A DNA stretch of 37,913 nucleotides from assembly GCA_025997655.1 (NCBI GenBank), contig BNUW01000003.1:1-37913 (forward strand). The letters are read 5' to 3'. Position numbers and translations under genes: made by a program. Of this stretch, positions 32,573 through 37,913 are shown piece after piece (the first letter of the stretch is position 1; each line of letters begins with the position of its first letter). The DNA is from Spirochaetia bacterium (lineage in GTDB: Bacteria; Spirochaetota; Spirochaetia; Treponematales; Breznakiellaceae). The notes below the pieces were generated by a model. The model saw nothing but the letters and a program-made list of their open reading frames with translations, ran no database searches and had not been told where the DNA came from.

Positions 32573-33399
32573 TGTTCGACCGCTTTCTTTCAACCCTCAG
32601 TATTGTTTCGCGCATACCGGTTACGGTACGGTTTACCTTTGATCCTTCCCGAATGGATTACTATCTTCCCGTTACGGGAGTGTGTCCCGCCCTGGTAGGA
32701 TTGCTGGTATTCGGGGGATGTTCCCTGTTGTGGGATAATTCCCTCTTAACCGGTATCATCGTTCTCATTGCGCAGTATTGCTGTTTTAATCTCTTCCATC
32801 TGGACGGCCTCATGGATACCGCCGATGCCTTTCTAGGATCGGCGGACAAAGAAAAACGGCAGGCCATATTGAAGGATTCCCGGATCGGCGTATATGGATT
32901 CTTCGCAGGTTTCTCCGTTCTCGCCCTCAAGACCGCCCTCCTCTGCGCCCTTGCCCCCTTTATTTTCCGCTATCCCGCGGCAGTACTCGCCTACCCCCTT
33001 TGCGGCAGATTCGCCGCGTCCCTGGTCCCCTGCATGGCGCCCCCTGCAAACCCAAGCGGCCTTGGCGCGCTGACCAAAGACGCAAAGCCGGTCCGCTGTA
33101 TCCTTGGCATCATTACCGGATTACTACTCTGGCTGCTCCTTACCTGGGGCCTGCTAAAGCTTGCCGCGCTGATTATCCCTTTGCGCATTGAGACGGGCTT
33201 TTTTGGAGCGGCGACTTCTCCGGCGATCCTGATTCCGGGACTATCCCTGGTGATTGCCCCCCTCATCGCACTATTTTATGCCCATCTGTATAAAAAATCC
33301 CTCAGGGGCTATACCGGGGATACCCTAGGCGCGGCGGTAGAAACGGCAGAAATCTTCTATTTAATTGCGTCCTATATCATCCTGCCTCTTTTCAAATGA
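32572..33399 (+). CDS. cobS: Adenosylcobinamide-GDP ribazoletransferase (cobalamin synthase)
   Basis: A 275-aa inner-membrane enzyme that joins AdoCbi-GDP with alpha-ribazole (phosphate), the step that completes the nucleotide loop. It shows about six to seven hydrophobic helices and the family motif HLDGLMDTADAFLG (about 76-89), followed by ILKDSRIGVYGF and, near the C-terminus, GYTGDTLGAAVETAE. The ATG overlaps the cobT stop as TAATG. It is the last gene of the riboswitch-controlled operon; GC-rich repeats follow. Confidence 0.95.
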   Translation: MFDRFLSTLSIVSRIPVTVRFTFDPSRMDYYLPVTGVCPALVGLLVFGGCSLLWDNSLLTGIIVLIAQYCCFNLFHLDGLMDTADAFLGSADKEKRQAILKDSRIGVYGFFAGFSVLALKTALLCALAPFIFRYPAAVLAYPLCGRFAASLVPCMAPPANPSGLGALTKDAKPVRCILGIITGLLLWLLLTWGLLKLAALIIPLRIETGFFGAATSPAILIPGLSLVIAPLIALFYAHLYKKSLRGYTGDTLGAAVETAEIFYLIASYIILPLFK

Positions 33400-33430
33400 C
33401 AGCTATCCATGACGCAGCGAGGAGGGCGGG

Positions 33431-33590
33431 GCATGATGGGCCGAATGCATTTCCCCACTCAGTTCGGCGATATAATAGCGGCGCAACGGTGGGAGCGGAG
33501 CGTGACGGGCCGAATGCATTTCCCCACTCAGTTCGGCGATATAATAGCGGCGCAGCGGTGGGAGAGGGGCGTGACGGGCCGAATGCATAT
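33431..33590. repeat. 69-bp tandem repeat (two units plus partial third)
   Basis: Units start at 33431, 33500 and 33569 and are nearly identical. Each contains a GCCGAA...TTCGGC inverted pair and a GGTGGGAG segment. The 69-bp period is a multiple of three, so several frames stay open across it, but none has coding character. It lies directly after cobS. Confidence 0.85.
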
Positions 33591-33629
33591 GGGTATCTCT
33601 GCGTACGGGGGCCGGGCTCCGGGAGCAGG

Positions 33630-33743
33630 TTCCCCCATCCGCATGAGGACCGGCATGCCCCTCTCCCACCGGCTTTGTCAGCTAGAGCGGATTCCCCCAT
33701 CCGCATGAGCGCCCGTCACGCCCCGCTCCCACCGGCTTTACCA
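33630..33743. repeat. 62-bp tandem repeat, partly inverted copy of the 69-bp repeat
   Basis: Two units begin with TTCCCCCATCCGCATGAG at 33630 and 33692. Their GCCCCTCTCCCACCGGC and ACGCCCCGCTCCCACCGGC parts are reverse complements of the GGTGGGAG segments of the preceding 69-bp repeats, so the whole 33.43-33.74 kb stretch can fold into long hairpins. Confidence 0.8.
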
Positions 33744-33746
33744 CCA

Positions 33747-33783
33747 CAGCAAAAACAGGCGTTTTGACGGCAACTTTGGTATG
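33747..33783 (+). repeat. 37-bp dispersed element, copy A
   Basis: CAGCAAAAACAGGCGTTTTG then ACGGCA, three variable bases and TTGGTATG. It matches copy B (36503) in all positions except the three variable ones. The gene at 33856 starts 72 bp downstream. It contains an AAAAC/GTTTT inverted pair and a TTGACG box. Confidence 0.8.
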
Positions 33784-33855
33784 TTTTTTTACCAGCTTTT
33801 TGCCGAAAATAGAGTATAAAAGTACCAATGCACTAATGTCGCAAAGGAGCGCCCT

Positions 33856-33978
33856 ATGTACAAATTACCACACCCTTCATATTCCCCTCAGTTAGCCCTA
33901 TTTGGACTTGCGTTGTCGGTAGTGGGGACGCTCTGTGCAATTGCCCTGGCAACGGCCTGGGTCATGCTGTTTGTGTAG
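33856..33978 (+). CDS. 40-aa single-pass membrane peptide
   Basis: MYKLPHPSYSPQLALFGLAL then SVVGTLCAIALATAWVMLFV and stop. One hydrophobic helix fills the C-terminal 28 residues after a short polar, proline-containing N-terminus. AAAGGAG lies 7 bases before the ATG and the 37-bp element is upstream, so expression is likely. The stop is 2 nt from the stop of the convergent repeat-protein gene. Function is unknown. Confidence 0.65.
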   Translation: MYKLPHPSYSPQLALFGLALSVVGTLCAIALATAWVMLFV

Positions 33979-33980
33979 TA

Positions 33981-35477
33981 TTACCGTTTCTGCAAAGCCC
34001 GTTCCACCAGATTCAGATCCTGCGTCAGGTTCCGGTTTCCGGGAAATTCCTCCAGCGCGGTGCGGATAAACCGGCCGGCCCCATCGTAGTCCCCCCGGTT
34101 GTACAGAGCCGCGAAGGCATTGTGCAATTCCGCCAGACGGTTGTTCCGGTATACACTGACGGCCTTTTCCAGTTGGGAATCCCGTCCATACCGGGCGATG
34201 GCCGCCTCAGTATAGCTGATGGCTTCCCGGGCGCCGCCAACGGATGAAAGCCGCTCCCCTTCTTTAAGGATGACAAAATCCCGCAATTCCCTAATTCTGT
34301 TTTCGCTGAGTACACCCCGTGCATTGTCAATGGCCAGCAGGACCGCCTCCGCTTCCTCCGCAGTCCGTATACCCGTGGAACGCTGCAGCAATTCCGCATC
34401 CAGCACCAGGGCATCCAGGCGGTTGAAGTTATCCCGGCTCAGCATTGCTGCGTTGGCCTCCAGGCTCGTCCGGGCATCCGCTATCCGTTTCCCCCGTATG
34501 AACTTAACCAGAAGGTTATTCAGGGCGGCGTAGGTAAACTCCTGCCACCGCGTTTCATCGGGATACCGGCCGCCGGCCAGGGCCGCCCATTCGAGGGCCC
34601 GCGCTTCCTGCCCGGATTTCATCAGGGATGATCCGTAATTCAGCAGCCGGTCTGTCATATCCCGCTGGGGGTCCGCAAAAAAGGCCGGATTCCTAGAATC
34701 CGCAGTTTCAGGGTCACGACGATCCCTGAGCAGCGCCGCCCGGTTTATCGCCAGGGGAACCGCCTCGCCATAACGGTTCCGGCTTTCCAGTTCCGATACC
34801 CGATTCGTTAAAATAAGGGAAACCAGTTCCAGTTGGCTGATTTGCGTCCGGTCCCGGTAATTCCGGGCGGGCACATAGGCAAACCCCGTAAGCTTGCCAA
34901 ACCCGTCGTGGAATTCCCGGCGATTCCCCGGTTCAAACCCGATTGGGTTGGTGGTCTCCACATCAATACGTTCCGCGCCGGTATTCACCGTGATAAAGGC
35001 GTGATCCTTGGTCATCACCCCCCGCACATCCAGCCCCGCCGCGGTGGCAAAAATGGCGTAAAGCACCGCCGAAGAAACGCAGTTGTACCGCCCGGTTCTG
35101 AAGAGCTCGTCCAGCCGGGTTTGATGTTCCACATAGCCCTTGAGAAAACGCTGATGAACAAAGGTAAGGACAAATTCCCCCCGCTCTTTGGTATCCGCAG
35201 GAAGTTCCGGCATGGCCAGCAATTCCGCCGCCGCGTTTTTGATAAGCGCCGGATAAGACACCGCTGCCGTAGTGGCGCCGGCGGCGCCAACAGAGGAAGC
35301 CCACAGTGCAATCTCCCCGATGTCCTGCCAGGAATACGTTCCACGTTGGGCAAACTCCATCGCCCTGGGGTCAGGGTCCAGGGAGGGAAACGGCGCCGTC
35401 TGTGCGGACAGGCCGGATATGAACACTAATCCGGAGAGGGTCAGGGCAAAAAATCTCATAAACCTTTTCGTTTTCAT
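33981..35477 (-). CDS. Exported transglutaminase-like protein with helical repeats
   Basis: About 498 aa. A signal peptide (MKTKRFMRFFALTLSGLVFISGLSAQ) is followed by a transglutaminase-like segment with a Cys-His pair: the Cys in RYNCVSSAVLYAI and the His in VMTKDHAFITV, then ETTNPIGF where an Asp or Asn is common. The C-terminal half (about 250-498) is a series of TPR-like helical pairs. It could process or bind envelope peptides; no target is evident. No clear ribosome site exists, so starts at 35504 or 35483 in the same frame are alternatives; 35477 gives the cleanest signal peptide. Confidence 0.8.
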   Translation of the reverse strand: MKTKRFMRFFALTLSGLVFISGLSAQTAPFPSLDPDPRAMEFAQRGTYSWQDIGEIALWASSVGAAGATTAAVSYPALIKNAAAELLAMPELPADTKERGEFVLTFVHQRFLKGYVEHQTRLDELFRTGRYNCVSSAVLYAIFATAAGLDVRGVMTKDHAFITVNTGAERIDVETTNPIGFEPGNRREFHDGFGKLTGFAYVPARNYRDRTQISQLELVSLILTNRVSELESRNRYGEAVPLAINRAALLRDRRDPETADSRNPAFFADPQRDMTDRLLNYGSSLMKSGQEARALEWAALAGGRYPDETRWQEFTYAALNNLLVKFIRGKRIADARTSLEANAAMLSRDNFNRLDALVLDAELLQRSTGIRTAEEAEAVLLAIDNARGVLSENRIRELRDFVILKEGERLSSVGGAREAISYTEAAIARYGRDSQLEKAVSVYRNNRLAELHNAFAALYNRGDYDGAGRFIRTALEEFPGNRNLTQDLNLVERALQKR

Positions 35478-35641
35478 CGGCATTGATTGTAGCATAGTAC
35501 CCATTGATGATACTACGGGGTATATATTAGAATAATAATCATGCCCACATCGTTAGGGAAGCCATATCGCAGATCCGCCAAAAGCCCTCAGCAACTGCCC
35601 TCAAACGTCAGAAAGAAGGTAAGAGTGCCTGGCGCCAAAAT

Positions 35642-36475
35642 TCATAAGGGGATTTTATCCTCACACGGAACGCCTGTTTGACATAATCCACATCCGGAAC
35701 CTGCTTTTGCATCTCCTCCATAAGAAACGGCCAATTTCCTTGAACCCGGACCATAGACATATTTAAAACATTTGAAATGGTTATGCCCTTTCTCAGTAAT
35801 GGCATGTACCGGGCACCGCTTAATACAAGCGCCGCATTTGTTTTTACGGTAAAAAAGGCAATTTTCTCTATGGTCTTTTGCCTTTATTTCGTCAGCTTCC
35901 AGTATCAAATCCGTCACCACGGAAATAAGGTTAATAGTTATTCCTTTTTCAGTAATAAATCCATCATTTAAGCTAAAAGTACCAAGACCGGCAGCATAAG
36001 CGATATGACGTTCAGACCACATTGAACTTAGTCCGGTAAGGGTCATAAAAGGTTTAAACCAGGAAGCCGCATAGGGTGAAACTGCTTTATGTCCCATACC
36101 GGATAACAGCGATTCCATAAAAAGGCCGACTTTCTTAACCATAATGCCGCCAAAAGTACGGTTGAGTACCCACTTTTTAGATGGCCAAACTTTCTGTTTT
36201 CTGTTGCTTTCGCTAATTTTTTTATTTATAGGCAGTACAACACTGATCACGGCGCCATTTTGAAAACTATTCTTTCCAAAGACCATTTCATAGGCTTCTT
36301 TTGGCGTTAAATGTTTACGGCCAATTATTTTCTTATAATCCAAAAACAAGGGATTATCCGCTGAAGCAAATTGTACGATCGGTTCATCATAAAAACGATC
36401 ATTTGTCTCATTAAACCAGTTTTCTTTATCATTTATGACAAATTCCTTGATTGCCCGAATAATTTTTTCCTTCAT
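35642..36475 (-). CDS. Double-cluster [4Fe-4S] protein related to epoxyqueuosine reductase
   Basis: A 277-aa protein with an N-terminal domain like the shorter relatives of QueG and a C-terminal double [4Fe-4S] module: CGACIKRCPVHAI and GCGLCQTGVPC, with further Cys in ENCLFYRKNKC and FKCFKYVYG. The central GLGTFSLNDGFITEKG is typical of the family. True QueG is longer and uses cobalamin; whether this one does is unknown. AAAGGAG lies upstream of the ATG. Upstream of it, on the opposite strand, is copy B of the 37-bp element. Confidence 0.85.
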   Translation of the reverse strand: MKEKIIRAIKEFVINDKENWFNETNDRFYDEPIVQFASADNPLFLDYKKIIGRKHLTPKEAYEMVFGKNSFQNGAVISVVLPINKKISESNRKQKVWPSKKWVLNRTFGGIMVKKVGLFMESLLSGMGHKAVSPYAASWFKPFMTLTGLSSMWSERHIAYAAGLGTFSLNDGFITEKGITINLISVVTDLILEADEIKAKDHRENCLFYRKNKCGACIKRCPVHAITEKGHNHFKCFKYVYGPGSRKLAVSYGGDAKAGSGCGLCQTGVPCEDKIPL

Positions 36476-36502
36476 ATCATAACTCCTTTATACATAAGTT
36501 GG

Positions 36503-36539
36503 CAGCAAAAACAGGCGTTTTGACGGCACAATTGGTATG
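36503..36539 (+). repeat. 37-bp dispersed element, copy B
   Basis: Same sequence as copy A except three consecutive bases. The gene at 36606 starts 66 bp downstream, nearly the same distance as for copy A. Confidence 0.8.
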
Positions 36540-36568
36540 GTTTTACACTGGCGTTTTCGCCGGAAGCT

Positions 36569-36590
36569 AAGATATACTATAGTATATCTT
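36569..36590. promoter_or_regulatory. 22-bp perfect palindrome before the 36606 gene
   Basis: AAGATATACTATAGTATATC plus TT, a perfect palindrome followed by TTT, ending 5 bases before the AAGGA ribosome site. It could be an operator or an AT-rich hairpin limiting transcription. Confidence 0.6.
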
Positions 36591-36605
36591 TTTAAGGAAC
36601 AGTAT

Positions 36606-36956
36606 GTGAGCAGCGATTACACGCAAAACGCCGGCAATGCCCCCGCCGCTATCCCGAAAGCGGAAATCGACCGCTCCCTTGTCCGTCGGCTCGTGGTCCA
36701 TTATCACGATGAGGGCAGCGACCGGTGGGTCAAACCGGATCACCTATATGGTATAGAATTCCGCTGGGCCGTCCTGGACCACCCTCCCGCCGGTATAGAC
36801 GAACTTGTCCATATCGTCTTCGACCCCGTCAGCCCCTGCCTCTTCGATTTTGATGAAAGTCAACGGGGCAAGACCTGCTATTTCGTCATGCGCTGGGAAA
36901 GCATCAGCGGTAAAAAAGGCCCCTGGAGCGGGATGTATTCAGCCGTCATCCCTTGA
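36606..36956 (+). CDS. C-terminal-domain-only member of a fibronectin-like treponeme protein family
   Basis: About 116 aa from a GTG at 36606, with AAGGA 8-9 bases upstream; a longer frame to ATG 36537 would run through the palindrome and is less likely. The protein reads as the beta-rich C-terminal domain of a family I recall from termite-gut treponemes: LYGIEFRWAVLDHPPAGIDE, FDFDESQRGKTCYFVMRWES and GKKGPWSGMYSAVIP. Full-length relatives carry about 120 extra N-terminal residues that are absent here. No signal peptide. Function is unknown. Confidence 0.7.
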   Translation: MSSDYTQNAGNAPAAIPKAEIDRSLVRRLVVHYHDEGSDRWVKPDHLYGIEFRWAVLDHPPAGIDELVHIVFDPVSPCLFDFDESQRGKTCYFVMRWESISGKKGPWSGMYSAVIP

Positions 36957-37002
36957 ATTAAGCGGCAAAATTAGTTTATTGTATCCGGGGGGGCCTCCAG
37001 CC

Positions 37003-37913
<911 letters not shown>

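Noticed and set aside
31508..32593. A 361-codon open frame antisense to cobT
   Set aside because: It is a shadow of the high-GC third positions of cobT, which has full family motifs; the antisense protein is rich in H, P, G and R without any recognisable domain.
33431..33743. Possible CRISPR array in the tandem repeats
   Set aside because: The units are identical throughout with no unique spacers, and the period is exact; this is a simple tandem repeat. No CRISPR array is present in the window.
33396..33767. Open frames across the 69-bp and 62-bp repeats
   Set aside because: They exist in several frames on both strands only because the 69-bp period is a multiple of three; composition is not protein-like.

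Overview
The window looks like chromosomal DNA of a spirochaete, most likely a Treponema relative. This is inferred from the envelope proteins, the small-hairpin-rich intergenic DNA and the cobamide salvage gene set; no rRNA or tRNA is present to confirm it. Most of the sequence is GC-balanced and densely packed into operons. A clearly AT-rich island lies at about 21.06-24.57 kb. The last ~180 bases are a poly-C run and a C/T-rich tail that look like a read or assembly artefact.

Region 1 (1-9.63 kb, minus strand) is one tight gene train: a Dam-type DNA adenine methylase, a flavin-reductase-like protein, cas3, cas5c, cas8c, cas7c, a DUF1016/YhcG-type PDDEXK nuclease, cas4 and cas1, which runs off the window. 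This is a type I-C CRISPR-Cas operon. The nuclease sits between cas7c and cas4 with an ATGA overlap on one side and a 2-nt gap on the other, so it is a real operon member. No CRISPR array or cas2 is inside the window.

Region 2 (9.66-14.4 kb): a relic of a GxxExxY gene between short repeats, an unrecognised gene, then glnS, an esterase and a DUF362/ferredoxin protein on the plus strand. Region 3 (14.4-20.92 kb, minus): cobQ, an RND/MMPL exporter, a LolA-like periplasmic protein and an outer-membrane beta-barrel. Exporter and barrel share an unusual acidic FGFGFG motif. cobQ is preceded by a strong promoter and a 26-codon ORF that looks like the first codons of a Phd/YefM antitoxin.

Region 4 (20.93-24.96 kb): three copies of one cobalamin riboswitch with a conserved promoter. 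The first is truncated, the second leads into a 33-aa ORF, and the third drives the B12 operon. Between them lie AT-rich accessory genes: a glutathione peroxidase flanked by 18-bp inverted repeats, a HicB antitoxin lacking its DNA-binding segment, a Dph6-like ATP pyrophosphatase and a HepT/MntA toxin-antitoxin pair.

Region 5 (24.97-33.4 kb, plus): a complete corrinoid uptake and salvage operon. It encodes an unknown lipoprotein, a BtuB-like receptor, BtuF, BtuC, BtuD, CobU, a CbiR-like cobamide-remodelling hydrolase, CobT and CobS. It would capture cobamides, import them, remove the lower ligand and rebuild the nucleotide loop. CobQ, encoded in region 3, acts in the same pathway.

Region 6 (33.4-37.9 kb): GC-rich tandem repeats, a 40-aa membrane peptide, a transglutaminase-like/repeat protein, a QueG-like iron-sulphur protein, a C-terminal-domain-only surface-type protein and a LytTR response regulator. 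A 37-bp element recurs about 70 bp upstream of two of the small genes.
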